This document shows, one piece after another, positions 26,501 through 41,500 of a stretch of DNA of 55,143 nucleotides (positions are counted from its first letter, which is position 1; every line of letters begins with the position of its first letter). Under the pieces are notes generated by a model that saw only the letters and a list, made by a program, of their open reading frames with translations, ran no database searches and was not told the DNA's origin. Source of the DNA: Phoronis australis (taxonomy: Eukaryota > Phoronida > Phoronidae); assembly GCA_002633005.1 (NCBI GenBank), contig NMRA01000239.1, positions 369,052 to 424,194 on the forward strand, given 5' to 3'. The position numbers were made by a program, and so were the translations under genes.

Positions 26501-29500
26501 GCTTCCAGCTGATTGACAGAACGAAGGAACATTCCGATTGGTTAGATGTTTTGAAATATTCACGTCATACATCTCTTTTGGCTTGCAGTTGGCTGCAATA
26601 ATAATAGTTGACTATAGATGCCAGAATGGGCTAACCGATTCCAGTCGCTTTTGAGAGCGATTCGCCGAAAAACGGACAAGTATCGAAGGCTGCTATATTC
26701 CCAGCAAAACAGAATGGTCACCGCAACAATTCGTTGGTACCTCGTTAAACGCCGGTCGGTAACGACAGCACATCTGCATGCACACTCTGCGTGCATTGCT
26801 CTGGTGTCACTGTACATTTGGCTTCAAATCAATCCGCTTATAAGATATTTACAGACAACTCTGATGAATAGGCCCACCCAGAAATAGCACAGCACCACTC
26901 CCATTCTAAGGTATTTACCCACAACGCTACACAGGTGTCAGTACTTGTCTTGCAATTGTACTTGCCACTACCCCATCTCCTAATCCTCATGTAAATCACG
27001 CTTAGTATATTGCTTGCATTTTGAGTTGCAATGCTGTTATTAAGAAATTGGCAAAATGAACAAACATTAGTGGTGGATGCGCGTGCTAATGAGATTTTGA
27101 AATGAAAGGCAGTCACAAGGAGAATTTAGTCCATTACGGGTTTTTGCACTATGCTAAGCATAATGGCAAAATAACGAACAAACGGTCTTTTAAGTATTTT
27201 TTGCCGCATTTTTCAAATGCGAAAGTGAACAACAGCAATCTAGTTAACTCAGTGAGTCTCCAAACAAGAAATTGAATGCCTTCAGAATGAATATTGTCGG
27301 AAAGTTGACAGCATTTTAAATTGCACAAAGCCAAATATTGTACGCTCTCATGGCGGCGAGAATGAACTATAGCTAATCGATTATATTGTAAGTTAGTCTT
27401 TTGTGACTTGATCAACACATCAAGGTGTCAAGTAAAACGAAAAAACGATTCATTATGTTTTGTTTACCTCGACACTCTCCGTTCACGTCACCGTAACCTT
27501 GTGCGCACGCACACCTATAACTTCCTGGCGTATTAATACATTGACGATTCCTTGGACAATTGGTGGAAGCACATTCGTCAACGTCTAGAACAGTAAGAAA
27601 TATCAAGACTAAATACCGGTGCCAAAAGTGACATTAAGGATTTGCAATTTACAAGGTATCTCCAAGGAATACAGACATTTTCGCAAGCAATTAAACTTTA
27701 AAAAGCAACGTTGTCAATTGATGTCATAAATATCTGCATTCGTGGCGACTGTGTACAGTATCGTGAGACAGCTCAGCAACTAACAAAGTAAAAATATATT
27801 TCTACATCAGCGCTTAAATGGTCTGTGAGTTAATAACAGGGTAATTTTAATTGTTTAAAACCTAATTTTAGAATGCTCTTTGTGTTAAAACACGCAAATT
27901 ATTCTAAAATTAGGTACCTGCCCGACGAATAACTGAAGCAGGAACAACCACATCACTTCCAAGAAAAATCCTGGGCGTAAATTTAAAATAGATTTTTTCA
28001 TTTCAATGATGGTCATTGATCGACCTAAACTTCATGGGATTTTCATTTGAAAATTTTGCTTAAATTTTCAAAGAAATATGTTTAAATTTGTTTTGCTTGA
28101 CTTTTAAAGATGTTCTGTCTGTTTTCTTTTCATTCAGAATGAAGATCCTTCGACAGGTAATCAAAAGTTTTCCACCATAGCCAGAATTAAAAATGAAATA
28201 TCAAAATAACGTTTGAATTTCTGATGTTACATCAACAAAATAACCTCACCTTTGAGCGGCCGTGAACTTCGCTTTTTATGAATTCTCTTTAAAATCGTTA
28301 TTTACGAAATGTTCTTACTTTAGTTATAACTTCTGATTAATAAAACTTCTCCTGTGCTCTAAACTGGTGATACGAAACAAGTTACTCATAATCCAACAAT
28401 AGTTACCGGTCATGAAAACTTTGTAACTCCACGCCAAGTTGACATTTTTACCAGAAACTAAGTTCCCTTTGTAGTGTCCATCCGGCGATGACACCTCGTG
28501 CCAAAAATGAACGTGGAAGACATTTCGTTCTGTGTGATGTGTCCATGACGTGGATCGGGCATATCGGCAAAACTCTGTGCAGCTTAGTGTATGGTGCCAT
28601 CTAATAACTAGAACGAAAGGCATTTTGCACCAGCTTCTACACGTGTTTTGTAAATTTCATTTTACATCTGTTAGTTACCTGAGCACGTTCCGTTGGACAT
28701 TTGAAAACCTCTGAAGCAGACGCAGAACGCCTCGGGGTCTTCTTTACATCCGCCGTTCTCAGGACATTCTAGTTCAGCACATGTGACCATTTCTGCAAAA
28801 TTGGGTGAATAATGCCGGGTTGTTTCGGATCGGTGCGGATAATTCGAACTAGAATAGTATATAAGGAAAAATGTCCAATAGTAGGTATGAGACACCTACG
28901 TGTTTCTCATCATTAGTCTCAAAATACGAAAAGATTTTATAAAATGCCTGCTTCTGATTGCTGCCGCTCAGAAGTTGTGAAAAGTACTATTAGTACGTGA
29001 CTTCTTACGCGATTGTTCCAGACCTTTCCGGGAGCACACATCACGCAAAGCGAGAAAACTTGACTACGCTGTCGATGACGTATGCAGTCAGCTGCACGAA
29101 GATTGCCGCATTAATACACGGTTTGTCTTTTCACTGTGTCGGAGCACTTGTCTCACAGATTCTTGCAACAGTTCAATGTCGTCTGTGAGATCTCACGTGA
29201 CCACCCCTAGTCGTAGTCAACATCATCCCATCGAAGGAGACGAGACGTCTTCCAGGAACTAGGAATAGCTAAACACAGTCCAGCAGGCCAGGGTTCAAGT
29301 ACCAATAGAACTTTTCACAAAATATTGCATGCACTGCATCCAGCCGTCACTAAAGTTTCATCCATGATGCCACTGACTTGCTTACCTTTTGAAACCATGG
29401 GAACAGTAAGAATAAAAATACGTCTCCATGACAATTATTGAAGAAGTTATAGTTGTTTTATTAATTTATGGAACTTCTTAGTGGTCAGACCGTGAATAGC

Positions 29501-32500
29501 GATACCCGACAGGCACGTGAATGAAGTTATATGGCAATTTGTCTGTCCGCGTTTCAGCCAATCAGAAGACAGGGCTATCAGTGCAATAACATACAATTTT
29601 TGACTTTCACACTCAGTCAATATATTTGTTTTCCAAAAATGTGATAATGACCAAGGCCACACTCACAAGTATTCAGCTTAACCCCGGTATAAAATGAAGA
29701 AGCTGAGAATAAACAAGAATACACGGGCAACACCAGTTTTTAAAAGCTATGTCTGTGCCTATCACTTCAGCTTGGGCTCATGCGCTTGTATGCAGAAAAC
29801 TTACTTAGTAAATTTACCTTTGAAAAAATAAACGAATTACTGTGGATATAGGCATACCATCCTAAGTACGCGTATTTACAGTATTACTTTCTGTTCAACT
29901 TAAGCATTTAGCTCAATGTATTTTTTTGACTATGAGCTCACCTAATAATTTGATTTACGTAGATAATATCTGAACAAAAAAGTACTAAATTCAAAAGCGA
30001 ACTTGGGTTATGAACTTACCTGCGTAATGATAACTTAGACCTACTTGCATACTAACTCAATTTCACACTAAGTAGCAAATGTCAAACTAAATTCGTGTTC
30101 AATTCTAAGGTTGAAAACTGGATCTCAGCCCAGATTTGTAGGCACGTGTTGCTTGCACTTACTGACACACTTTCCCAACTCTTCAGTGTATTTGTATCCC
30201 TCCGCGCATCCACATCGAAAACTTCCCACAGTATTGGAACATGGCGGATTGTCGTCGCAAGGGTTAAGTTCACATTCATCTATGTCTGCAATTGACATAT
30301 CCGCAGCAGTTTGTAATAGGAATAACGAGCATTAAAAAGGATGAAAATGTAACTGAAGTGTACGCAAAAGCTTAATATGAACGACGTGTGAAGACGGATT
30401 ACTTTTCGGGAAACGAGTAACCAGAAACTCACCAGTTTCCTAATTCAAGAAGCAAATTGTCCATAAATTTAGCTGGCAGACCTTTCGCACCATTGCCAAG
30501 AGCACTTCTCTTTTTATAATTATATTGGACAATCTGTTTTTCTCTAAGTGCTTTTGCAAATATATGCCCCTATCTAAGGAAAACTTGCGTGATCTCGCGT
30601 GATCTCGCCAAACTCACACAAGAACGGGTTGCAGGCCAGTTTGCTGCACAAACTTCACTAGAAGTATCAATAAAACAATGACGTTACCGGAACACATCAT
30701 ATTCTGAGTTAAGCTGAATCCATTTTCGCACAAGCACATGTATGATCCTTCTTCGTTTTCACACAACCCGTGACGACCACAGATGGAAGGATTTTCACAT
30801 TCATTCACATCTACAAAATCAAGGAATATGTAAACTTGCTTGACATTTTGGTGTTTTGATTTCTATAAAGATCATTAAAAATCCGAACGAATCCAGACTA
30901 CGCTACTTATAACGAAATTTAAACAATACTGAGCGAAGTCTCTACTAAAAACGATTGCCAATTGCTTCAAATATATTTCCAGTGCTGTAGTGGTAAAATT
31001 AGAGGTAAGTAGGCGCCCAAAGCCAACCGTATCACCTTGAGCACTGAACGTAACTTACTGTTCGTAGGCGCAACGTTCAAATGCCAAAAGGTGGTTGGCT
31101 GCGCCTACGTGCGCGTACGCCCCACTACAGCGCTGTATATTTCAAGTAAACAGTGCATCGCATCAAGGTGTTTTAGAACTTGAAGAATTTGTATAACCAC
31201 AGCAAGTGTCAGTTCCTGTCAAATTTGACTGAATTGCAACTTTAAATTTCAGGATTCAATTTAACGAGTGCCTCAGATGTTGTACCTACGTGGTGAATGG
31301 TGAATTCTAACACACGCATCACGTGCATCACGTTTATGCAACATCCCTCTTCAAAAGAATTGACACGGCAACAAAATGGTGAATTTCCATCATGTGATTA
31401 AGGAATTTTATTTTCAACGAACAGTGACATTTGAATTTGGCTAACTCCGAAAAAAATATGGAATAGAACACATTTTGAAACAAACAAACATTTAAAGACT
31501 CCCACGGCGTTCCTTACATACGTCAGTAGTTTGTTTGGAAATTGTATTTGCGAACTTGGAATCAACTTACACTCTTTGTTTTTTTAAATAAAACCAAGAA
31601 TTTAAGTTGGTAATTCTATTTGAACTTTTGGTTAATGGCTCCCATGAAAATCTAAACAGAATTTTATTGGTGAATAAACTACAGCAAATTAAGCTTATAG
31701 AATATCTGTTATTTGTACACGCGTACATAAAATTCGACACTTCACGATAATTTGTCAAGCTGAATTTCATTATTGATTCAGTCCGTCAGTCATAGACGAT
31801 TTTTGTCACTACTAGTGATTGACCGCATATGTTTTTGATACTAGATTAGAATTTTTACGGACCATACATGTGCACAGGGTGTTTTCAAATGTAAGGCGGC
31901 ATATTCATTGAGAAGTAATATCATTAGCTGAAAGACTAATGCCCTAGTCTGGCTGTACACTGATTATAAGAGACTTACGAAGTATTTTGCATGTCTACGA
32001 CAAATAAATCAATATTCTTGTATGCAAATAAGACGTCACGTGTTCTCAAAACATTTCGTGTGCTGCCTCATGTGTACACGCCTGCTGATAACTATCATAT
32101 TGATGACGTCACTTGTGGCTCCATGATAGCATTTATGTCTTGAATTGCTCAAAGGCCGAGTAGGCCTAAAACTAGAGTGGGATATCGTATCTCTGGCAAA
32201 CACTGCTCCTTAATTCTACAACCCAGAAACGAATAAGTTAAAACTAAAAAATCAAAATGTTTAATTTTATTTGACATGTAGTCACGAAACACATCGCACA
32301 GAATAGGAATGCATTTGCCTTGCAATTCTGACAAAACGTCGAGACGTGCGCAAAAATACCAGAAAATTAAAAGCGCAGGTGTTGGTTTACTTGTTTCTAA
32401 TAGACTGATTAGTTTTCGACGGAATTCTAAATGGCGAAATATTGTATGTGAGGCTGTCAGGATGTGGCGCCGGGATTAAGCGTGTTAGACTATATCTGGA

Positions 32501-35500
32501 AATCATTTAACACTGTACGGACAAGACCACATGCGCGTCAAGAAGGCAAACGAGCACACAGGTAACTAGGTCTACGTTTAAACAAACAAGAAGTGACTTT
32601 CATGCATGTGACAAGATACACGTAGCAGAACAAATCATTGGTTAATCAAGAAAAGTAAAAGACAAACGTCTTTTTCATTTTGAACTGAAAACGGAATAAC
32701 GCCTGCATGCAGGTATTACATAGAATTCCCATACCACGTTTCGACAATTAGACGAATCATTTCGAGTACTGAAAGGACTTAAAGCACGATGCACACGTGA
32801 CCAACACAAGTCCTCCATGAAGACAGAATGGTCGTACGTTACCTTACACACGAAGTGCCCTCACCTGTGCATACACCGCCAGCCTTATGTATGTATCCGC
32901 TTTTACAACCGCACTGGAATGTACCGGGCAAATTTTGACATGCGGAATTCGGTCCACAGATTGGGAATTGGCACTCATCAACATCTGGAAATAAGAGAAA
33001 ATCCTTTACAATTGCATATTAGAAAATACGACAACACGCTAACACGGTCCTTGGCATGTGAGGATAACCTGCAGTCAAATTTAACTATCATCTGCACTAA
33101 ACCAAAGTGACAATCTAACCCATAAGTTGACTGGCCCATTGATTGTCTAAACTGACCCATGAGTTCGAGGCTCAATGGCTAAACTGACCCTCAAAAGTAA
33201 CCTACGAATCTCGGCAAATATAAGACCTGGGGCGCGTTCTGTAGACTCAATGTTTTGTGAGGTAGGCCTAATCAAAATCACGCAAAGCGGACGAATTATG
33301 GGATAGAATTTATTAATTATGGGCTACGATTCATTGTTTGCGTCCCATAAGCGAAGATGGCGCAGCAAAATGTCTTGCTTCTACCAGTGGAATGTAGCCC
33401 TGGCCTGGCCCGAGACCACAACGCTTTACTAGACTTGACTCTAAAATTTACCAATCATCGGGAACGAATTAAGAAGATTACTGGACGGGTCCAATGATTT
33501 AAACGACGACAAGCACGAATGCAGGGACTGAGACAATAAATAAAAATCATTTAAAAGAGTTAAAATCACCTAAGCAGTCTTTATCTTGCACCACGTAGCC
33601 ACTGACACACGAACACACTGGGTGGTTATCACGTATGGTACACAATTGAGCACACTCGTGGTCCTCAGGGCATTTCATGTCTATCGTGGACGTGTCGGTC
33701 TTGTTCCCTGAAGAAATAGGTTATACGTGTAAGTCATTTTATTTTTCTGTTGAGTACGGTATAGGCGGATTTACAGGGGCAGGGGACCAGGCGCCCCCTA
33801 CAGAGACGATCAATTTAAACAAAACAAAACGTCAATTTTAGGGACTGTGCGCAGGCGTTTTCCTTCGACAAACAGTGTTTGCCCGTGAAAGTCAACTTCA
33901 ATAACAAACTGTCGACTCTTTCCACGAAGCTCAAAAATCAAACCAATTTTGACTGTGAAACAATTTGAGTAGTGCTGCGTTTCGTAGACGCAACGCCCTA
34001 ATGAAAAAGCAAGATCACACAAAACCACGCAAAACTAAGCCAGTAAAAGGAGAGTGTTTCGCTAGCAAGCTCGGAACTTTACCATCGTGCACCAGCCGAA
34101 TTGGTCGGAGAGGCTGAGTTGTTGAGTCAAGGGTTACAATTCTGTGTTTCCGTTCCATAAGCGAACTAAGATTTCTTGCCCTATGTGCCACACGGTGTCT
34201 CAGGTTTGCTTAACGCAAACTCGGTTCGGCCAGGCAGCCAATCTCGTGCTCAGAGTTGCTGTATGAGCAGTCACACTGACGTAATTTTACACAGTGGGCT
34301 CATGAATTGCATAATGGCGCTACCAGGTCAAGATTGCTGTTCAAAATGCAGAATTGTCGGTAAATATTACCGACGGGCTTCCCGAAGAAATTAATTTCAT
34401 CACTTATTGCACCATTGGTAAACGCAACTACATGCATCACAGGTGGCGTTTTGATTTGCACAATTTAGGCCAAATTGTATTCCACGAGTTTTGTAAGTGG
34501 CTACGCGCCTGTAAATGCTTATTTACAGACGTAGCACGTGTCTAGCAAAACCGCGATGGTGTAACCTTAAATTCCCTTGTTGTCCACGACTTTAAATCTA
34601 GCTTCCTTACTTGCTTAAAGCTGGCACGAGCTTGCCTTCAGTCAAAAAATATTAATTTTTTTCCTAACTCCAATTGGAATTGATTTCTGTTCTCAGAGAA
34701 TGGCAAGAAATTGATAGTCGTATCGTGTTCGGCTCATTGAAAGTCCTGCAGGGCGGAGGTCTTGGATTTATCACAATTGTTTTCGCTTCATTCCAGCAAA
34801 ACGATACGTTTGCAAGTGGCCAGTTCCAAGCCAATTAATATGAAATAATAAAACTTGAAGCAATGGTCTTTATTATACAGACGAATTCGTCAGTATGAAT
34901 CGCCTCCGTGTTTCGATTTTCAACTTTCCTTTTAGAATTCGAAGTTTGAAACCAGGGATATTGGGCTAGCCACAATTGAAAATTCAATTTTTAATTTAGA
35001 AGTTCAAAGATGAAATTCTGACGGTCAATACATAGGGCGTTCATTGTAGCGAAATCACTGCTAAGTAACGTTACAACCAATTACAGTACACAGCTACAAT
35101 TCTAAATACTAATCTGATTGATTAGAACAATAACATTCGCACCCATGGCAGATAGAGTTTAGCTGGCCAAACGTCAAATCATCCAGTATCAGAAGTTTTT
35201 TTTTTGTTTGCGCGGGCGGAGCTATTTTCATGTGCGTTTGTAGTTCCATGAGATAGCTTTGCGCAGCACTGTCAATATTTCTTAGACGCAGTTTCAAAAT
35301 TGAAATTGAACGGCAAACATGCACGCGTATCTCAAACAATCGTAATATGTTGTCAAACGCATAGCGTACAGGTCCAAATTGAAGGCATATTTGCCAAATC
35401 GGTACCTTGCAAAACAAATTTCAGAAATCTACGATGTACCCTATATATCAATAGCAACAGAGTACTAGGTGAATGGAAGGTTTACTAGTTTTGTCTGAAT

Positions 35501-38500
35501 TGAAATTCTCAGGGGATAAGACAAACTCAAGACAGCAAAAAAGTTGTATCGATGATCAATTTTATGAATAGGTGTATCCGCTGAAAACACTGGGCTACAA
35601 TTGATACGACAGAAGTGCGTCACATGTACGTGCACAGCCACCAAAATGCAGGTGCGTACACACATAAAGCGTTGTAGTCGCAGATCGTATGCATTTTAGC
35701 ATTTCGCAAGTGTCTTGTTCTGGGTATTGTATGATAGTTTGTGATGTGATCAACCTGAAGCTTTGAAAGGCAAAGTCCCCCCAAAAGCGTATGCAAAACA
35801 CTGAGTTTCCTAGACTGGGGAACACGGCAGCTGACCAGCAAAACATTCTACATGTTCATTGGCTAGCGCCCATAGACATTAAGTCCAGACCATGTAGGCT
35901 ACTGATTCAATAACTTGCTGGGACATAATGAAGCGCATTGCATTTACTCCCATATTTCTTTCTTATATCCGACCAGATTGTCTCCGGTATTTTTAGGTAA
36001 ACAAATCATGGCACTATCTTGTAATATTCATGCGCACATCCAGGGGATGGAGTCTGGGGGGCCCGAACAAGCCCCCCATTTTGTGTGGGTGAGGTGGCCA
36101 AAAAGGTCCGCCTCAGAGAAACAAAAACTCCGAAAAAAGTAGAACACGAGACAAAAGTCCATTAAAAAGACACAAACTGCCAAAATTCGGCGAATGCACA
36201 ATTCATAGCTCCGAATATACCCCGTGAAACTTAGTAATAGGTCCACATTCTCAAAAATTCGAGCCCCCCAATTTTTTAGGCTGGGTGCGCGCATGCGCGT
36301 GTGATATTGGGCATCAAATGCAATGCCAAACGACCATTTCTGCTTTTGGTAAATGTAGCTTCACCTGAATACCTTTCTCGTAGACTGTCTCTTTGCAGAA
36401 TTACTTTTACGCGGACTCAGGAAATATCGTCGATTTCCACGACAGGTTGTTTGATTGAATGTTCTTGGTGAGCCGTCTAGTAAACGAGACGTACACGCAA
36501 CTGGTTATAGTCACGTAACCTATTACTATTTATAGACACGCTCGAGAAGTTAGTTACCCTTGGAACACGAATACATGTGTATGCCTACATTTTGCGCATC
36601 AAAATTTACCTGTGGTAGTTGCAAAACTTAAATGAACCAAAACACAGTACTGGGTGCTAAAGAACAACGAAAAAGTTGGTTGTTGCATGGGCGGCGCAGT
36701 ACTGTGGTGCACGGCTAATAGACCATGGGCTGCTCAGCACTGAAAAAAGTGGGGCTATGCCCCCCCCAAGCCCCCATGGTGCGCCGCTCATATGTTGAAA
36801 GAAGCCAGAAGGATATGCGGAAATATCAATGTTTCAGACGAATGTTTTATTCTCCATGGCATTTTATCAACAATACCTCTGTCTTAAAATTCATGTCGTG
36901 GTTTGAGAAAAGATATAAAAAGTTAACTTACTGAATTAGTTTTTACTTGTATACCATTTGCAAACGAGTGTAGTCTTTGAGTGTTTTCGTTTGGTCTGGC
37001 GGGAGAGAAAACAGACGAAGAAATCGTTCTTAACGACCAATTTCTTTAATTCTGGTGAAGGACTATGGGATAGAACAGTTGATGGTTGTTTTATTATCCA
37101 AATAAGTTGGAGGGGGGGGGGGGTTGCCAAGCTCAACTGTGAATTAACAAATTTATCAACGTTTAAGTTAAGAATATTTCAACTTCTGCATTGTTATATC
37201 TAATTAACGAACCGGGCACCAACACTTTAAATGACCTGCCCTTGTGAAGTGGGTCAGTGCCTGAGCGAAATGATCTTATCAAAATATTCATATCGCCTAC
37301 TGCTTTTTTCCAAACCCCTGCTCCCTTGTTCTCAAACATGATTATCTGCATTACGTGTACTTCCATATGAGAATTCGTAAGTTAATAATAAACACAATTC
37401 TATTGTCTTTCGATTTTAGCACATTGCTTCGCGAGTTTTGAAAATTGTGCTTGCCTTGCGAATAATTTGACTTTCAGCTACGGTTAATGCACATAAAGTA
37501 CCTGGCTCACAAATAGGTATACGAATTTGGCGTGAACTGAGGGGCCATCCGATCAACAAATTCTTGGCTAGGTAACAGACGATTATATTATTATATTGAG
37601 TCATCAGACTAACAACAACTTGTGAATGCAGTAAAAGAAGAAAGTACAAATTCACTGATAAATCCCAATGCAAATCTCACTGAATCCTGGTAATCGAATA
37701 GGAGAGTCAGAGACTGCCTCAGTCTAGCAGGGCTTAGACTCGATGATTTTGAATTACCGGTAGACACTGTTCCATATGTAACAACAGCAAACTTGAAACA
37801 TAACAAGGGTTTTAACAAAATTCGTGCTTAATTTAGCTTAGCAGTTTAAATAATGACCAATTTAAACAATTGATCACATCAATCAAGTGGTTTTCCTGGA
37901 AGCAGACGTACAGAAAGTTGCTCGCTCTACGTGACCCTGCTTTTCATTGGCTAGTGTCTATATTAGTCAGACATTAACCAATGAGAGTGGGTCTAAGTTA
38001 GCTTATTATCATACGGCAAACTTAAAGAGGATAATCCCGACTTACCACTTTCATAACTTCGTTAATTCGCTGAAGAACATGGCAACCCCAAACAGTGACC
38101 GGTGACAGTTCTGGATGAGAGTGTTGTTTGCTTATGACACGATTTTGCCATGAAAGCGTTATTAAAAAACTTATCAAGTTTTGGTCAGCTGACTATTACG
38201 AATTTTAGCGCAAGTGGATGGGATACGTATTGAATACAATTCCAAGTTTCAGAAACTTTCGACATCAGAAAAAATCCGAGACTGTAACACGCATGTTGGA
38301 AGGCTACCGATGTGACCGTCCTTGCAAAATAGGATGATTGGTCTTTTGTGACTCTATAAGCATTCGAATAAAACACCACTGTGAGAAAATCGTAACCCTT
38401 TCAAGCGTCATCATGATCGCCACCACTTAACCACAACGCCTGAAAACCTACCCGAGGCCCATATACGCATCAGGTACTGGTCTGAAACAGAAACCCTACC

Positions 38501-41500
38501 ATGCAGCTAACCTTGAATACCACAATATTTGCATCGTGCCTATAAGGAGGACAATTCAAAAATGAAATGTCAGTACATTAAGTAAAAAGATAGCGCGTCT
38601 TTTAACTTGGTCTAAACGTCGGACAAAGTCTCTTAAAACTACTTATGACCCACTCACCGATGTCAACAACGTACAACATTATTATATAGAAGATTTCGGA
38701 GTGCATTACAGTCATTAGATGAGGCAGCATTTCGCAGTTTAGCTGCCTAAATGAAAATCGAATTAGTCTTTTTATTCTCACAAAATAATGCGTTTAATAG
38801 TATTCCATATAGTTACCAACACGCATTTCGCTTTAGTTGTATTGGGATTGGCCAACCTTAAATTTGTGCATTCGAAAATGGCGCATGTACGCCTTGCCTC
38901 TGACTTGAGTTGCCGACCATAAATTCAAGATCGGATGAACGTGTAAATTTTCATAAACCCTTCAGGGCTTAAAAATTCAAAATTACTGTCCTAGTAAGAG
39001 CAAAATATAGCCTTAACTCCGATTAAAGTATAACCAAATTTCCAAAGTTTGCCACGTGATCTACTAGGTAACAACACGCCAAACCTGTGTAACGTGGTAG
39101 AGGTTGACTCTAACACTTCGATTGCGAATCAGTCGAAATACATTCATTTGTAAGCTAACGCTGTATTCTTCAATTTTATAATCGTCAGAATCTTAACGTA
39201 ACGACGATGTTTCGTTCACGTACCACGCGTATTGAATTAAAATGTCACTCACACTGGCCGATTCGTCCGACATTTTGGCTTGTGGCTATCAGTCAACAAT
39301 GGGCAATAGTGGGAGAGGCAAGGCGACGTTGAACAGTTAAACCGTAGCGCTAGCGGCAGCAATGTCCACGGGCAAAATGCTTGGGACGGGCCTATTTTAG
39401 CAGTATTTTTGAGACATGTATTTCAAGTAGGTTCAATGGATCGAATTTGCTTAAATGCTCTTGAACATGTTGTGACTCAGAAAACCCCCCTATTTCGGCT
39501 GTAGGTCTCTGTTTCTTCAAAATGGCGGCCTCCAAGCATCGTTGCAGTGTAATTTCAGGTAGCCCTCAAACAACCGAGAATTAAAAAATAAAATGACTAC
39601 TAGTCCTCCTATTTCGTCGTTTAGTAAACGATAGTTGTTCGCCACTTAGAGCGTTGTGTTTTCGGTATAAATGATATATACACTTTTAAGTACTACTGAC
39701 TAATTGCTTCATCCAACTGGTCTGCAGGCACGTTGTCATGATGACAAAGCAGTCAAACACGAAAGACAGCAGTCCGTTTAAAGTTGTAGCAGGGCTTTAT
39801 TAAAAGTTTCAGTTGCTTCCCCAAAGTCTCAAACAAAGTGGAGTGACTTGCGAAAAATATTTAACCCTTTGTTATACGTGTTACATACTGACAGACGTTT
39901 TCAAGCTCTAAAACTTATTCATGAACCAATGCACTTGTTAAATTATGCATTGTCAGTGGCGTAGTGAGAGTTATTGCTAACCAGACTCGATCCTCACCAA
40001 TTTTCGTGCAACCCTTTATATTTGTACCGCCCTCCCCTCGTCGGTGCCGAGCCCTATCGGGGTGCCTTCCTGGGCTCGATCCCCAATTGCGCCGTTGTAA
40101 ACCCGCATGATGTAAGCGGAAATCAACCTATGCTGCCACCCAGGCTTGTGCAGACTAAGACAAGGAACTGCCTCCCGTTCAGTAACGCTAGGACCTCGCT
40201 AAAAAGCAAGACTTCGCGAGATTACGTGAGATATTGCCGTGTATTTTAAATGAGAACACGTGACTTTGACTAGATTTTAGCTAGGTCCTAGCGTCATAGG
40301 TCCTAGCGTCTACTGAACGCACGCCTTGTTTGCTCCGCTTTGCCAGTGGGTCGTCAATAACCATTAATCCGAATGTGGCTGTCATAATACAGACGAAAAG
40401 GACAAGTTTTCAGTTATGAACGTACCCGTCGGTGTTACTGAAGTGCCATCTATATCCGGTATTTCTCCGCTGCCGTCCAGTATCAGAATGCCTAACATTT
40501 GACTTCGTGAACAAACGAGCACCTGAAAATCGCTTAGAAAATCGATCACAATGCGACAATACATGTAACTGACATAATGCACAATTACTGGTCAGATGTC
40601 TTGACCTTTCAAGTTTTAACATTGTTTTCACGGCTTGAGGCCACTAAGCCTACACAATCAAATAAAAACGACTACACATGAAGTTGAAAAACCAACACCT
40701 AATAAGTAACATCTGCTTTGGTGTATTTCATATTCTGCTGTCACGATAGATATTGGATGACCCTATATGCTGCAGGCCGGTAATTTTAAGCAACTTCGCA
40801 TGATGTGACTTGTTACATAGGAATTTGAGTTTCGGATAGCAAATTTGGTAGCAGTCCAAAGTGTATTTAAACAAAGCTGGCGAAGAATTATTCGTGTCGT
40901 GAACAGCACTTCCGGACTGACGCTTGCATAACTAAGTATAATCCAAGGGAATCTACTTTTAAGTCCCAAATTAAAACTTGGGACTTTGCCTAGGATAACC
41001 AAATAATCGTGATATGATGCAGAACTGTTTTTCCACTGGGTGAATTCTCAACCCCCCAGTCCTAACATGCATGTTTACAAAAGAGTCAGGTAGTCAATAC
41101 GATTTAATTTCTTGAATTTATTAGTGACTACAATACTTAATGATATTGTCACGTCTCGGTACTATAAACCGACCTCTGAGTCCAGTTTCATTAAAAGTCA
41201 CTTAGACTTAATATTTAGGAACGAAAATTAAATTAAATTGAGACATAAATTCGGGTTAAGTTAAAACAAATGTTTCACGATTATGAAGTCGTTTTTTTGG
41301 TCTTCTGTCTTCATTTAGACAAAAATTAAGTCAGTTTTCGACATAGGTAAGCATACATACTACGTCTTCGCCATCTGTTAAGTCACCACACTAAGAGAGG
41401 CGCTGTGTGAAATTAGGTTACAGGAATAATCTTGGTCACTTTAAATGAAGATTTGTTCACATTTTGATTAAAATTGAGATATCTTTTGCTTGAGAACGCC

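Noticed and set aside
28324-28623. 99-codon minus-strand frame next to EGF exon 5
   Set aside because: No domain pattern and no matching splice phase; it overlaps an intron between clear EGF exons.
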